A stretch of 64,000 nucleotides of DNA, taken from assembly GCF_963667045.1 (NCBI RefSeq), contig NZ_OY762934.1:2473501-2537500 (forward strand). Reading direction: 5' to 3'. The notes below the pieces were generated by a model. That model searched no databases and was not told where the DNA came from. It saw only the letters and a program-made list of their open reading frames with translations. Position numbers and translations under genes: made by a program. The stretch is from an uncultured Cohaesibacter sp. Lineage in GTDB: Bacteria > Pseudomonadota > Alphaproteobacteria > Rhizobiales > Cohaesibacteraceae. Shown here piece by piece: positions 33,438 to 43,666 of the stretch (position 1 is its first letter; every line of letters starts with the position of its first letter).

Positions 33438-34496
33438 ATGTCTGGTGTAGAGTTGAAGAATGTGGTCAAGACATTCGGGGACATCGAGATCATTCACGGT
33501 GTCGATCTGACGGTAGAGGATGGCGAATTCTGCGTCTTTGTCGGCCCGTCAGGCTGTGGCAAATCCACCCTGATGCGTCTGGTCGCCGGTCTTGAAACCA
33601 TCACTGACGGCACGATCCACATCGGCGAGCGCGATGTCACAAAGCTCGACCCGGCCCTGCGCGGGGTGGCCATGGTGTTCCAGACCTACGCGCTCTACCC
33701 GCACATGACGGTCGAAGAGAACATGAGCTTCGGCCTCAGGATGAATGGCGTGCCCAAGGACGAGATCCGTCGCAAGGTGGCCGAAGCGAGCCGCATTCTC
33801 AAGCTCGACGACTATCTCAAGCGCAAACCAAAAGCGCTCTCCGGCGGGCAGCGTCAGCGGGTGGCAATCGGGCGTACCATCGTGCGGGGGCCGGAGGTTT
33901 TTCTGTTCGATGAGCCGCTATCCAACCTTGATGCAGAACTGCGGGTGGAAATGCGCGTGGAGATCGCCCGGCTGCACAAGGAGCTGGGCGCCACCATGAT
34001 CTATGTGACCCACGATCAGGTGGAGGCAATGACGCTGGCAGACAAGATCGTCGTGCTACGCGATGGCCGGATCGAGCAGATCGGCAGGCCGCTGGATCTT
34101 TATGACGACCCGGACAATCGTTTTGTGGCGGGCTTCATCGGCTCTCCATCGATGAATTTCCTCGCAGCAGAGGTGAGAGACGGGGCCATCCAGTCCCCTG
34201 CCCTCGATCAGCGCCTTGATCTGCCCTTAGGCAAACCTGCAGACGGCGCGAAGCTCGAAGTCGGCATCAGACCGGAACATCTGGCCATTGACGGGGATGG
34301 CACCTATTTCAGGATCGACCTCATCGAGCGCCTCGGCGGGGTATCCTATGTCTATCTGACGGGACAACAAGGTGAGCGTGTGATCGTCGAAGAAGGTGGG
34401 AGCAGCCGATTGCAGGAGCGCGACCAGGTCGGGTTGGCCTTCAATGCCGCTGACTTGCGCTTCTTCGACGCGGGCAGTGGTTCCCGCATCCGCTGA
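33438..34496 (+). CDS. Sugar ABC transporter ATP-binding protein (MalK/UgpC type)
   Basis: Motor ATPase of 352 residues. Walker A is GPSGCGKSTL, the signature is LSGGQRQRVAIGR, Walker B is VFLFDEPLSNLDAELR, and the switch histidine is in YVTHDQVEAM. A C-terminal TOBE-type regulatory domain follows (about 235-350, with GIRPEHLAI). The start is ATG 33438, preceded by AGGAG, 13 bases after the hydrolase stop. Completes the importer whose permeases and receptor are upstream. Confidence 0.95.
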   Translation: MSGVELKNVVKTFGDIEIIHGVDLTVEDGEFCVFVGPSGCGKSTLMRLVAGLETITDGTIHIGERDVTKLDPALRGVAMVFQTYALYPHMTVEENMSFGLRMNGVPKDEIRRKVAEASRILKLDDYLKRKPKALSGGQRQRVAIGRTIVRGPEVFLFDEPLSNLDAELRVEMRVEIARLHKELGATMIYVTHDQVEAMTLADKIVVLRDGRIEQIGRPLDLYDDPDNRFVAGFIGSPSMNFLAAEVRDGAIQSPALDQRLDLPLGKPADGAKLEVGIRPEHLAIDGDGTYFRIDLIERLGGVSYVYLTGQQGERVIVEEGGSSRLQERDQVGLAFNAADLRFFDAGSGSRIR

Positions 34497-34531
34497 CGCG
34501 ATGGTCTCACGGCACGAACCGCGTGGAGGGA

Positions 34532-34557
34532 CCGGGGCGCACAAGGCTCCGCCCCGG
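34532..34557. terminator. Hairpin between convergent ABC and chemoreceptor genes
   Basis: 8-bp stem CCGGGGCG (34532-34539) / CGCCCCGG (34550-34557) between two convergent stops. No T tract on either strand, so termination would be weak or rho-assisted. Confidence 0.4.
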
Positions 34558-34566
34558 TTGAAGCTT

Positions 34567-36645
34567 CTAGCCTGCGCGCACCTGATCGATGAACTTGTCG
34601 ACCTCGGAGCGGAGCATCTCGGCCTGTTCGGAAAGCTCCTGCGAGGAGGCCAGAACCTGACTGGATGCACTACCCGCTTCCTGAGAGGCCTTGTTCACCT
34701 CGAAGATATTCTGGTTCACGAGCTCGGACCCTTGGGCTGCCTGATGGATGTTGGATGCGACCTCGTTGATGGCCACATTCTGTTCTTCCATGGCTGCGGC
34801 AATCGCCGCCGAGATTTCATTGAGATGCTGGATGACCTGACTGACGTCATTCATCGAGTCGGATGACTGCTTGGTCGCAGCCTGCACTTCAGTGATCTGC
34901 TTGACGATTTCATCGGTTGCCCTGGCCGTTTGCCCGGCCAATGCCTTCACCTCGCCTGCGACGACGGCAAATCCCTTGCCCGCTTCTCCGGCCCGCGCCG
35001 ATTCGATGGTGGCATTGAGCGCCAGCAGGTTGGTCTGCTCGGCAATCGTCGAGATCATTTCCACCACGTTGCCGATCCGGGATGTGCGGTCGAGCAACGT
35101 TGCCATCTGTTCGCTGGTCGTCCGGACCTTGGTGACGGCTTCGGTTGCGGACTGCGAGGCGTTGGCGACCTGGTGAGAAATCTCGGCAATGGTGCTCGTC
35201 ATTTCCTCGGTTGCGGTGGCAATCGTCTGCACACTGCTGGTCGTCTGTTGCGAAGAGGAGGCTGCCTGCGTTGCCTGTTCCAGCGTCAGGCGGCTGACGT
35301 CGGTCATCGACTGGGCGCTGGCATTCAGTTCGACCGAGTTGGACGAGACCGCCTGCACGATGGAGCCGACCTGCCGTTCGAACTCGTCGGCCATTTGCAT
35401 CATGATCTTGCGCTTTTCCTCCTCGGAACGGCGCTTCATGTCCAACTGCTCGGCCTCCAGTTCCTTGCCCCTGATGATTTTCTGCCGGAAGAACTCAACC
35501 GCTGCGGCCATCATGCCCAGTTCATCCTTGCGGCCCTGACCGGGGATCTCGGATTGCACATCATCCTGAGCCAGGCGCTCCATGGAAGCAGTCAAATCAC
35601 CCACTGGTCGGGTAATGCCCCGCGTGATCACATAGGCGAACAGGACTCCAACCAGCAGGGCGATGGACGAGACAATCAGCAGATTGGTCTCAGCCTTTTT
35701 AAGGGTGGCGTTAAAGGCTTCACGCATGGCCAGATCATCTTTATCTGCGGAGGCTGACGTTGCCTCGGTCGAGGAAAAGATGACGTCCGTACTCTTGTTC
35801 AGCTTGCCTTTCAGAATGGTGTTTCGGTTGGTGATCACCTCTTCAAGCTTGGCGACCGACTTTTCATAGTCTTTGGCCAGACCTTCCGTCTCGGCAAGCA
35901 GCTTTCTGCGGTCGAGGTTGGACAGCGACGCCTTCAGGTCGACCAGCGTTTTGTCTAATTCCCGCAGTTCGTCATTGACCCGCTGCATCGACTCGTTGCT
36001 GTTGTCATCAAGGAACTTCATCACATAAAGACGTGCGAGCAGCAGGTGCTCCTGCGCCGTGCCTGCAAAACTGGCGGCCTCAAAGTCGCTGGCGGTGAAG
36101 GCACCGGACCGAATAAGCGTCAGATTTTCCCGCATCTTGAGGCCAACCGGCCCCAGTTGGTCATAAACCAGCTCATTGCGCTGATCAATCAGGGTGGATA
36201 CTTCGTCAACGCCGGATTTGTAGACCGAGAGAGCCTCATCTATGGTCTTGAGATGGGAAACCCGTTCGGGATTCTGGATGGCGACCTTGGCTTCCTTCAT
36301 CAGGTCAGAGACAGTCTGATACTGGCCGACGAATGCGGCCTTCTCGGCATCGGCCGACGTTTCGAAGTAATTCTTCTGTGCCAGTCTCGTCCTGATCACT
36401 TCCGAACTCAGACTTTCAACCAGACTGGCATCGGAGGCCATGTCGCTATAGAGCGAAAATTCCTCGGCCTGATCGCGGAAAGCCAGAATACACATGACTG
36501 ACAGGGCGATCATCAGAAGGATCTGGACAAGAAATCCGCCATAGATCCGCTGTCCGATCTTGAACCGGGACAAGAGCCCAGCTCCGCTTGGCGAGCCTGC
36601 CTGCGCGCCATGATTGCCTGATAGTGCTAGCTGATAGTCGCCCAT
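34567..36645 (-). CDS. Methyl-accepting chemotaxis protein with large helical sensor
   Basis: Chemoreceptor of 692 residues from ATG 36645 (AGGATG ten bases upstream). Order: cytoplasmic lead of about 30 residues, membrane helix 1 (about 35-55), a long helical periplasmic domain (about 60-310) resembling four-helix or bimodular sensors, membrane helix 2 (about 322-342), HAMP, and a methyl-accepting domain with [19 protein letters not shown]. The C-terminus has no CheR-tethering pentapeptide. Ligand unknown. Monocistronic. Confidence 0.92.
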   Translation of the reverse strand: MGDYQLALSGNHGAQAGSPSGAGLLSRFKIGQRIYGGFLVQILLMIALSVMCILAFRDQAEEFSLYSDMASDASLVESLSSEVIRTRLAQKNYFETSADAEKAAFVGQYQTVSDLMKEAKVAIQNPERVSHLKTIDEALSVYKSGVDEVSTLIDQRNELVYDQLGPVGLKMRENLTLIRSGAFTASDFEAASFAGTAQEHLLLARLYVMKFLDDNSNESMQRVNDELRELDKTLVDLKASLSNLDRRKLLAETEGLAKDYEKSVAKLEEVITNRNTILKGKLNKSTDVIFSSTEATSASADKDDLAMREAFNATLKKAETNLLIVSSIALLVGVLFAYVITRGITRPVGDLTASMERLAQDDVQSEIPGQGRKDELGMMAAAVEFFRQKIIRGKELEAEQLDMKRRSEEEKRKIMMQMADEFERQVGSIVQAVSSNSVELNASAQSMTDVSRLTLEQATQAASSSQQTTSSVQTIATATEEMTSTIAEISHQVANASQSATEAVTKVRTTSEQMATLLDRTSRIGNVVEMISTIAEQTNLLALNATIESARAGEAGKGFAVVAGEVKALAGQTARATDEIVKQITEVQAATKQSSDSMNDVSQVIQHLNEISAAIAAAMEEQNVAINEVASNIHQAAQGSELVNQNIFEVNKASQEAGSASSQVLASSQELSEQAEMLRSEVDKFIDQVRAG

Positions 36646-37134
36646 GATGAGTGCATCCTGAAATAGGTTTGGAGTGGAGCGAAGGCCAATTTTCGAATAG
36701 ACCACCAACAAACTTTCTACAATCATGGTTAACAAAAACTTACCAGAGCACCGCAGCTCAGGATTTTATTGCGCTTTAACTACAAAAGTCACTATTTTCA
36801 GCGAAACCAATATTTTCTTGCCTAGAATATTGTTTTATTATCTATAAATATCATCATATTCAACTTTAATTATTTAAATATTTCCAACCAAAACAGTGTT
36901 TTCTCCTTGAGTGATCGTGATATCTGTCATCCTTTTTTCTATCACCCTTCGTTGAGTGGTGCTTTCTCCAACGAATGGCTATTCTTGCGCCTTGCAGGTC
37001 ATCTGGAGGCCCGCCGGGTTGTCCTACGCTGGACGCATGCACTGTCTTGTCGGCCCAAGTCCTGACCAATTTGCGTGTCTGGATACAAGCCCAACGCGCA
37101 TTGCGCAGAGACTGGCAATGAAAAGGAGAAAGTC
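36646..37134. other. AT-rich divergent intergenic region
   Basis: About 490 bases between divergent genes, with a very AT-rich core at 36720-36900 that contrasts with the GC-rich genome. It must hold the chemoreceptor promoter. No gene, clear dyad or RNA was identified. Confidence 0.45.
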
Positions 37135-37521
37135 ATGACCTACACGATCGACAAGACACTTTCGGGCGTATCCTTTGAAGATGCGGAAGCGCGGGTTCGT
37201 GCTGCTCTGGCAGACAAGGGCTTCGGCGTTCTCACCGAAATCAATGTCAAGGAAACACTGAAGACAAAACTCGATGCCGATGTGGCTCCCTACAAGATTC
37301 TCGGGGCCTGCAAGCCACAGATGGCACACAAGGCAATGACCGCAGAACCCAAGATCGGCGTCATGCTGCCCTGCAACGTCATCCTGCGGGAGACGGCAGA
37401 GGGTATCGAGGTGAGCGCCGTGGATCCGATTGCCTCCATGAGCGCCATTGAGAACCCGGCTCTCCTGCCCATCGCCACCGAAGTTCAGCAGCTTCTGACG
37501 GCGGTCATCGCCGATCTGTAA
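37135..37521 (+). CDS. DUF302 domain protein
   Basis: Small cytosolic protein of 128 residues spanning a single DUF302 domain (SFEDAEARVRAALADKGFGVLTEINVKETLKTKL, YKILGACKPQMAHKAM, IGVMLPCNVILRE). The start at ATG 37135 has AAGGAG at the ideal distance. DUF302 proteins are widespread, and some are tied to redox or metal stress, but no biochemical role is assigned. Monocistronic. Confidence 0.9.
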   Translation: MTYTIDKTLSGVSFEDAEARVRAALADKGFGVLTEINVKETLKTKLDADVAPYKILGACKPQMAHKAMTAEPKIGVMLPCNVILRETAEGIEVSAVDPIASMSAIENPALLPIATEVQQLLTAVIADL

Positions 37522-37884
37522 GGCAAAGCCGGTTGGCCGGTGTGGCGGGCGGAGGATCGGGCAGCCCCTCTCGCCCGTCGGCTCCTCCGGCCACAGCGCC
37601 GTCGCAGACCTGCCCTTCAGCAAGGAAGCCGATTCCAATGGAAAAGCATCCCTTGACCAGAGATTCAGCCGGAGACCTAGCCAAACATCGCAGTGGAAAG
37701 GTGTAAACAACCGCCCACGACAGTCTATTTGTGTCCTAGAAAGCAAGGAAACCGGCAAACGCTGGCATCCCTTACGAAACTTTAAGATCTTCTAAAAGAT
37801 TTTCCATGAACGTCATCTTATCTAAGTTTCAGCAAAGCCCGTCCAGAGTGGGCAAGATGCCGGGCGTCGTCCCATCAGTTTGTC
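37522..37884. other. Intergenic region with a GC-rich fold-back
   Basis: Between DUF302 and mprF. TGTGGC (37541-37546) with GGAGGA (37551-37556) can pair with TCCTCC (37583-37588) and GCCACA (37590-37595), giving a large hairpin shortly after the DUF302 stop that may act as its terminator, although no T tract follows. The remainder should carry the mprF promoter; no clear box was seen. Confidence 0.4.
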
Positions 37885-40533
37885 ATGCTTACAGCCCGTT
37901 TGCTCAGCGAGAGGCCGAATTTGACCATCAACAATCCCACTGAAGGCACAAAACACGATCTGTTTGCGTTGGGGCGAAAGGCCGCCCCCATCATACTGAC
38001 GCTGGCGCTCTTCGCGTTTGGCATATATGCGCTCTATCATCTGCTCAAGCCGGTCAAGGCTGCCGATGTGATTGCGCAGGTACATGCCACCCCATGGGGC
38101 ACCCTGCTGGCGGCTCTGGCGGCCACCGCAGCCAGCTATGCCGCCCTCATCGGCTATGACTGGGCGGCGCTCAAATCCCTCGACAAGAAGGTGCCGCTGC
38201 GCTCGATTGCCGTGGGTGGCTTCCTTGGCTACAGTTTCGGCAACACCATCGGCATCAGTGTCCTTTCGGGTGGCGCGGTACGCTATCGGGTCTATTCGGC
38301 CTTTGGCCTCAGCCTGTTCGAAATCGCCAGCGTATCGACCTTTGCCGCGCTGGCCTTCGGTTTCGGCATCACGGTTATCGGGCTTGCGTCTCTGGCCATC
38401 CATCCCCATGCGCTCGCCAACGTCCTGCCGCTTGCGCCGGGCAGCCTCAGGCTCTGGGCGGGCATTGCCGCTGTTGCGGTCACGGCCTTCCTTGTCATGC
38501 TGTCGCTCAGCGGCAAGAGCCTGCGGCTCGGTCGCTTCGAATTGTCAGCGCCGACACCGGGCATTCTGTTCTCGCAGCTGGCCTTCACGCTGATCGACAC
38601 CTCGATGGCGGCCTTGACGCTTTATGTACTGCTGCCTGGCCTCAGACCGGATTTTCTGACCTTCCTGCCGATTTTTGCCGCCGCCTCGATGACTGGTGTG
38701 CTCAGCCATGTGCCCGGCGGGGTCGGGGTTTTCGAAACGGTGATCATCGCCGCGCTGCCAAAGGGCGTACCGCTTGATCAGGTGGCTGCAGCGCTGCTGC
38801 TCTATCGCCTGATCTATTATCTCATCCCTTTCGGGTTGGCGCTGATCTTTGTGGCTGTCAACGAAGCCCGCCTTGCCGGTGGCTTCATCACCCGCCTGTT
38901 CGGCGATGTACCGGACCCTCTGCGCCCGGTCCTCAAGGCCGCGAGCGGCGCCGCCCCCACTCTTATCGGCCTGACAGCCTTCGGCATCGGGGCCTATCTG
39001 GTCCTGATCGCACTGATGCCTTCGGTACGGCCTGAGGACATCGATCCGGATGATCTTTTGGCGGCGATCCTGCTGGAGGGAGGTGTGCTGCTGTCTGCGG
39101 TGCTGGGCGTCTTACTGCTGATCCTCAGTCAGGGACTTGTCCGGCGGATCTCTGGCGCCTTCTGGCTGACCCTTGTCACGCTGGCGGTTGCCTCGGGCGT
39201 GTCGCTGCTCAACAAGTTCGATCTGGAAAGCGTGGCCTTGTTGCTCGGCACAGCCGCCGTGCTCTGGCCATTTCGCGGCAGCTTCCACCGCTCGGCCAAG
39301 CTCACGCGCAGTGTCCTCAGCCCTGGCTGGTTCGCGCTTGCGGGCGCCATCGCCGTCAGTGCTGCGGCGGTCTTCTTCTTCATGCATGAAACCACCCCCT
39401 ACAGCACCAGCCTGTGGATCGAATTCTCCGAAGGGGCCAACACGTCACGCGCCCTGCGCGCCGGTCTTGCGGGCTCGACCTTCCTGTTATTTGCCACGGT
39501 CTGGCTGGCCATTCAGCCTGCTGTCTCGCACACCAAGATGCCGGATCGGGCCAGCCTGATGAAAGCGGAGGCGATCATTGCCCGGCAGAATGACCCCAAG
39601 AGCTGTCTGGCTCTGACCGGCGACAAGGAGCTGTTCTTCAACGACACGGAGGATGCCTTCCTGATGTATGCCGTGCAGGGCAACACGTGGGTCGCCTATT
39701 CAGACCCGATCGGGCCGCAAGAGGCCATCGAGCCGCTGGTCTGGTCCTTCTGGGAAGAAGCCTATGACAATGCCGCTCACCCGGTGATGTTCGAGGTCAG
39801 CGAGGCCTATCTGCCGCTCTGGATCGAGATGGGCTATTCCCTGCACAAGATCGGCGAGGAAGCTGTGATCCGTCTGCAGGACTTCTCGCTTGCCGGGGGG
39901 CATTTCAAGTCAATGCGGGCCGCCCATAACAGGGCACTGAAGGACGGAGTGGAACTGGTCATCAATCAGCCGCCACACAGCGCAGCCTTCATCGAGACGC
40001 TGCGGTCCATTTCCGATGCCTGGCTGGAAGACAAGGTTGGCGGCGAGAAAGGCTTTTCACTCGGACGGTTCAGCGAAGCCTATCTGCAGCATTTTGCCAT
40101 TGCCACCGTCCGACGAGACGGGCAGATTCTGGCCTTTGCCAACATTCTCCGACCGGGCGATGGCTCGCATGTCTCGATCGACATGATGCGCTATCCGCCT
40201 GAAGTGGCGAGCGGCCTGATGGAATTCCTGTTCATCGAGCTGATCGAGCAGTCCCGCGCTGCCGGAGCGGAGGAATTCAGCCTGAGCCTCGCCCCACTGT
40301 CGGGTATCGAGGCGCGCAAGGGAAGCCGCCTCTGGAACCGGTTCGGCGCCATCATGTACCGTCACGGCCGGTCCTTCTACAATTTCGAGGGACTGCGGGC
40401 CTTCAAGCAGAAGTTCCATCCCGAATGGCAGCCGCGCTATGTCGCCGTGCCACCGGGTGTCTCCCCGATTTCGGCCCTCAAGGACGTGACCTTCCTTATT
40501 TCGGGCGGCGCTGGCAAACTGCTCTGGAAGTGA
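37885..40533 (+). CDS. mprF: Bifunctional phosphatidylglycerol aminoacyltransferase/flippase MprF
   Basis: Integral membrane enzyme of 882 residues that adds an amino acid (lysine or alanine) to phosphatidylglycerol and flips the product outward, lowering surface negative charge and raising resistance to cationic peptides. The N-terminal flippase part holds about 8 helices plus the family strings GNTIGISVLSGGAVRYRVYS and LSHVPGGVGVFETVII. More helices follow to about residue 545, then the cytosolic DUF2156 synthetase domain (about 570-860, with GDKELFFND, VAYSDPIGP, FSLSLAPLSGIEAR). An in-frame TTG at 37921 with GAGAGG six bases before it is an alternative start. A strong terminator follows. 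Confidence 0.95.
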   Translation: MLTARLLSERPNLTINNPTEGTKHDLFALGRKAAPIILTLALFAFGIYALYHLLKPVKAADVIAQVHATPWGTLLAALAATAASYAALIGYDWAALKSLDKKVPLRSIAVGGFLGYSFGNTIGISVLSGGAVRYRVYSAFGLSLFEIASVSTFAALAFGFGITVIGLASLAIHPHALANVLPLAPGSLRLWAGIAAVAVTAFLVMLSLSGKSLRLGRFELSAPTPGILFSQLAFTLIDTSMAALTLYVLLPGLRPDFLTFLPIFAAASMTGVLSHVPGGVGVFETVIIAALPKGVPLDQVAAALLLYRLIYYLIPFGLALIFVAVNEARLAGGFITRLFGDVPDPLRPVLKAASGAAPTLIGLTAFGIGAYLVLIALMPSVRPEDIDPDDLLAAILLEGGVLLSAVLGVLLLILSQGLVRRISGAFWLTLVTLAVASGVSLLNKFDLESVALLLGTAAVLWPFRGSFHRSAKLTRSVLSPGWFALAGAIAVSAAAVFFFMHETTPYSTSLWIEFSEGANTSRALRAGLAGSTFLLFATVWLAIQPAVSHTKMPDRASLMKAEAIIARQNDPKSCLALTGDKELFFNDTEDAFLMYAVQGNTWVAYSDPIGPQEAIEPLVWSFWEEAYDNAAHPVMFEVSEAYLPLWIEMGYSLHKIGEEAVIRLQDFSLAGGHFKSMRAAHNRALKDGVELVINQPPHSAAFIETLRSISDAWLEDKVGGEKGFSLGRFSEAYLQHFAIATVRRDGQILAFANILRPGDGSHVSIDMMRYPPEVASGLMEFLFIELIEQSRAAGAEEFSLSLAPLSGIEARKGSRLWNRFGAIMYRHGRSFYNFEGLRAFKQKFHPEWQPRYVAVPPGVSPISALKDVTFLISGGAGKLLWK

Positions 40534-40554
40534 CATCGCCATGCCCTGAAAGAC

Positions 40555-40590
40555 AAAGCCGCCACCGGACATCTCCGGCGGCGGCTTTTT
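40555..40590 (+). terminator. Terminator of mprF, probably bidirectional
   Basis: Long stem 40555-40569 / 40574-40588 with one mismatch (A-C) and a CATC loop, followed on the + strand by TTTTTATTT. The A-rich left flank gives a shorter U-tract on the minus strand, so it may also serve the convergent permease gene. Confidence 0.9.
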
Positions 40591-40617
40591 ATTTGAGCGG
40601 GTCGCCCGGCGCAGACA

Positions 40618-41961
40618 TCAGAAATAGACAATGTAGGCGAAGAGCGAGGAAATGATCGTTGTCAGCATCATCAACGGGAAAGACAGCTTGAGGAACTGCA
40701 TGAAGGAGATCCGCTGTCCGGCCCGCTCGGAGAAGCTGGCAACCATGACGTTGGCACTGGCGCCGATGAGGGTGCCGTTACCGCCAAGACAGGCGCCCAG
40801 AGACAGACACCACCACAGGGGCTCGATGGCCTGAGGGCCGCCGAGATCGGTCTGCATGGCCTTCAAGAGCGGGATCATGGTGGCAACAAACGGGATGTTG
40901 TCGACGATGGACGACAGCACGGCAGAAGCGTAGAGCACGATCATGCCAGCCAGTTCGACGTTGGTGCCCGTGATACCCAGAAGCTTGCCGGCGATGATCT
41001 TCAGAAGGCCGGTATGCTCGACGCCGGAAACCAGCACGAACAGGCCAAGGAAGAAGAAGATCGTTTCCCATTCCACCTGATTGAAGGCGGAATGAACCGC
41101 ATGCGACTGCTCTTCTGGCTTGCCACCAAAGGTATGCAACAGCAAAAGGAAGGCCGCGCCAGTGAGAGCGATGGTGCCCGGCTCCCAGCCCTGACCATGA
41201 CCATAGATGAAGCCAAACAGCACGAGGGCCAGAGTGATCAGTGACTTGGTCAGCAGGACCTTGTCCTCGATCGCCTCGAAGGCGTTATATTGCATCATCG
41301 CCTGCTTGTCTTCCTCAGCCGCCGTCATCTTGCGCCCCCAGACGAAGTCGAAAATGAACAGGCAGACCACCAGCACGATGATCGCGATGGGACTGACCCA
41401 CTCGACGAAGTCCATGAAGCTCAGTCCGACGGCAGAGCCGATCAGGATGTTCGGCGGATCACCGATGAGCGTTGCCGTGCCACCGATGTTGGAGGCAAAG
41501 ATCTGTGAGAAGAGGAAGGGATAGGCCCGGAGCTTGAGCTGGTCTGTCAACAGCAGGGTAACCGGAACCACAAGCAGCACCGTGGTCACGTTATCAAGCA
41601 GGGCGGAGAAGAGTGCAGTCACAACGGCCAGGGCAATGAGCAGGAGCCGCGGATTGGCCTTGACCAGTTTGGCGGTGTAGATCGCCACAAACTGGAAGAC
41701 GCCGGATTCCTTGGTGATGGCAACGATGACCATCATGCCCGTCAGCAGGAAGATCGTATTGAAGTCGATCCCCTGAACGACAAGTTCAAAATTCAGGACA
41801 CCGAGCAGAACGAGCAGACCAGCACCCAGCAGGGAGACAATCGCCCGGTTGATCTTTTCCGTGATGATGAAGAAGTAGGCTGCAACGAGAATAACAGTCG
41901 CCACAAGCATGGGCGGCCATCCAAAAATAGCGCTTGAGGCTATCTCACTGGCATTTTCCAT
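40618..41961 (-). CDS. ArsB/NhaD-superfamily ion transporter (SLC13-type permease)
   Basis: Secondary transporter of 447 residues with about 11 membrane helices. Family strings are FSALLDNVTTVLLVVPVTLLL, ASNIGGTATLIGDPPNILIG and SSIVDNIPFVATMIPLL, which mark the inverted repeats of the ion-transporter fold. Members export arsenite, exchange sodium and protons, or move dicarboxylates. No arsenic genes are nearby, so Na+/H+ or anion transport is equally possible. The CBS protein gene upstream on the same strand (88-base gap) may gate it. Confidence 0.9.
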   Translation of the reverse strand: MENASEIASSAIFGWPPMLVATVILVAAYFFIITEKINRAIVSLLGAGLLVLLGVLNFELVVQGIDFNTIFLLTGMMVIVAITKESGVFQFVAIYTAKLVKANPRLLLIALAVVTALFSALLDNVTTVLLVVPVTLLLTDQLKLRAYPFLFSQIFASNIGGTATLIGDPPNILIGSAVGLSFMDFVEWVSPIAIIVLVVCLFIFDFVWGRKMTAAEEDKQAMMQYNAFEAIEDKVLLTKSLITLALVLFGFIYGHGQGWEPGTIALTGAAFLLLLHTFGGKPEEQSHAVHSAFNQVEWETIFFFLGLFVLVSGVEHTGLLKIIAGKLLGITGTNVELAGMIVLYASAVLSSIVDNIPFVATMIPLLKAMQTDLGGPQAIEPLWWCLSLGACLGGNGTLIGASANVMVASFSERAGQRISFMQFLKLSFPLMMLTTIISSLFAYIVYF

Positions 41962-42049
41962 TGATCAACTATCGCTTTTTTCTGCCGACCGATGGGGAGC
42001 AAATGGCTTGCGCCCCCTGTCGAGATTGTTGAAAGTGCTAAGCTGTCGA

Positions 42050-42517
42050 TCAGGAAGAACCGGACGTGATCTGTTCCAGTTCGGTAATGGCGGATTGTTC
42101 CGTCAGAATGCCGAGGAACTTGTTTGTCTGGCTCTCGACGACCGGCAAAGGGCTGCCGTATTTGGTCAGCTTGAGGATTCCCTCCCACACCGACAGGTCC
42201 GGGCTGAGAACGATTGGCTTTTCGTCCATCGCGCAGTCCACCGTCTTGGCCTTGAGGTCCTTGAGGCGGTTGGCAATGTCAGGTTTGGCGCCGCGGGCGA
42301 AGTCAAGATGTTCCAGACCATCGGCCATCGTGACAGAAACGGGTAGCACCTTCTTCATAACGGACATGAAGCCAAACATGCCCAGGAGTATATTGTCTTT
42401 GGAAAGGACGGGAGCAGTTCTGATCCGCTCGGCCTCAAGAATGCCAAGGGCTTCCTCGATCGTGAGATCCGGGGTCAGGCTGATCACCTTATCGATCATT
42501 GCGTCTTTGCAAGGCAC
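42050..42517 (-). CDS. CBS-domain pair protein
   Basis: A 155-residue cytosolic protein consisting of two CBS motifs (about 4-55 and 92-150), which together form a Bateman module binding adenine nucleotides. Strings such as LSKDNILLGMFGFMSV and VVESQTNKFLGILTEQS are typical. It precedes the ArsB/NhaD-type permease on the same strand and may report energy status to it, as CBS domains do in other transporters. This link is inference. Confidence 0.88.
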   Translation of the reverse strand: MPCKDAMIDKVISLTPDLTIEEALGILEAERIRTAPVLSKDNILLGMFGFMSVMKKVLPVSVTMADGLEHLDFARGAKPDIANRLKDLKAKTVDCAMDEKPIVLSPDLSVWEGILKLTKYGSPLPVVESQTNKFLGILTEQSAITELEQITSGSS

Positions 42518-42997
42518 TGTAACCTCCTTAATCTGTTCGCATAACGAACGCCACAGTCCTTTCGACCTCGATTATATCCAAATTGTGGCATACTAAAGTA
42601 GAGAGCGCCACATTTCAGAAAAGATAAACAGAAATTGCAAAGTTAAAAACTGCGCTTTTAAATGCCTGTTTTATCCCGCCAGCAAAACGCAAAAGGAGCA
42701 GCTGAGCCACGCCGGTCCGGGGCCGGACAAGGAGCCATTCCATGATGCCCGCCTCTCTGGTAGCATTCACCATTCAGCAAAGCTTAAAGGTCACTGCGTG
42801 AAAGGGACAGGACAGGAGTCTGCACGGATGAGAAAAGTCGGGCGTTTCGGAGCGTTACGGGTTTCGTCGCTCACCTGCGATGCGTATTGGCACCGGCATT
42901 TTGGGGCAACTTCAATAGCCTTGCCAAAGCGGCTTTCTGGATCTAACCGCTCGCACCAATTTTCATTGTGACGCATTACTGCTTATCTCGATGAAAG
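42518..42997. other. Intergenic region, no gene supported
   Basis: About 480 bases. The first 150 bases are AT-rich and should carry the promoter of the CBS-permease pair. A small GTCCGG/CCGGAC stem is at 42716-42729. A 61-codon frame on the minus strand (42791-42976) has no recognisable features. Confidence 0.4.
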
Positions 42998-43513
42998 CTA
43001 GTTTTTTACCTTCATCCAAGCCGCATAATCAGCAAATCGAGGGCTCATATCTTCATAGAGCCACACCATTCGATCAAGAAACCAAAGTTTTGTCAGCATT
43101 ATAAGGAGCGTTCCCAAAACTGTCGCCCAGGCATCCAGCCAGATGAGGCCATAGATATAGGGAATCGCAGCAAGACCGGACAGAGCGTTGAGAATGAACC
43201 CCGCCTTAACATGATGGGATGGTATGGGCCTTTCTTTCCGGTTCAACCATACGCGTTCCCCAAATACGCCCTTGGTCATCCAGTTATTCGTATCATCCGG
43301 CGCTGAAAACAGGCGTGGATTGATCCAGAGCCACAATAGAGCCAACGCGAGCGGAACGACAGCCCAGGCATCAATATAGATGCGGCTCCAAACCGCTAGC
43401 GCGATTAGAGGAAGAGCCGAGACGCGACTCCAGCCGCTCCATTTGTTCGCATGGCGGTCCCAGACATCGGGTGACATCCCCATCAGTTTTTCAGAAAATT
43501 CGGCAAATTTCAT
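42998..43513 (-). CDS. Small membrane protein, DUF6653-like
   Basis: A 171-residue protein from ATG 43513 with four hydrophobic segments (about 33-45, 49-63, 108-121 and 124-142). MSPDVWDRHANKWSGWSR and WINPRLF recall the DUF6653 family of uncharacterised membrane proteins; this match is from memory and not tested. A 39-residue in-frame extension upstream to 43630 is less likely. No functional context from neighbours. Confidence 0.65.
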   Translation of the reverse strand: MKFAEFSEKLMGMSPDVWDRHANKWSGWSRVSALPLIALAVWSRIYIDAWAVVPLALALLWLWINPRLFSAPDDTNNWMTKGVFGERVWLNRKERPIPSHHVKAGFILNALSGLAAIPYIYGLIWLDAWATVLGTLLIMLTKLWFLDRMVWLYEDMSPRFADYAAWMKVKN

Positions 43514-43666
43514 GCTCGCTGAAACTCCATGCTTCGATAAAGTCTGTAGAGGTTCGGATAACCGATCAATGAAACCGGCGAACAGCCGCGGATTTGTTCG
43601 AAACCAGGCAAAGGTTACCCTTCTGGGCACTATTTGCCTGCAAGAATGAGAAAGAGCGGACGGGTG

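Noticed and set aside
40618-41961. Firm call as arsenite exporter ArsB
   Set aside because: The superfamily also includes NhaD-type antiporters and dicarboxylate carriers; there is no arsR or arsC nearby.
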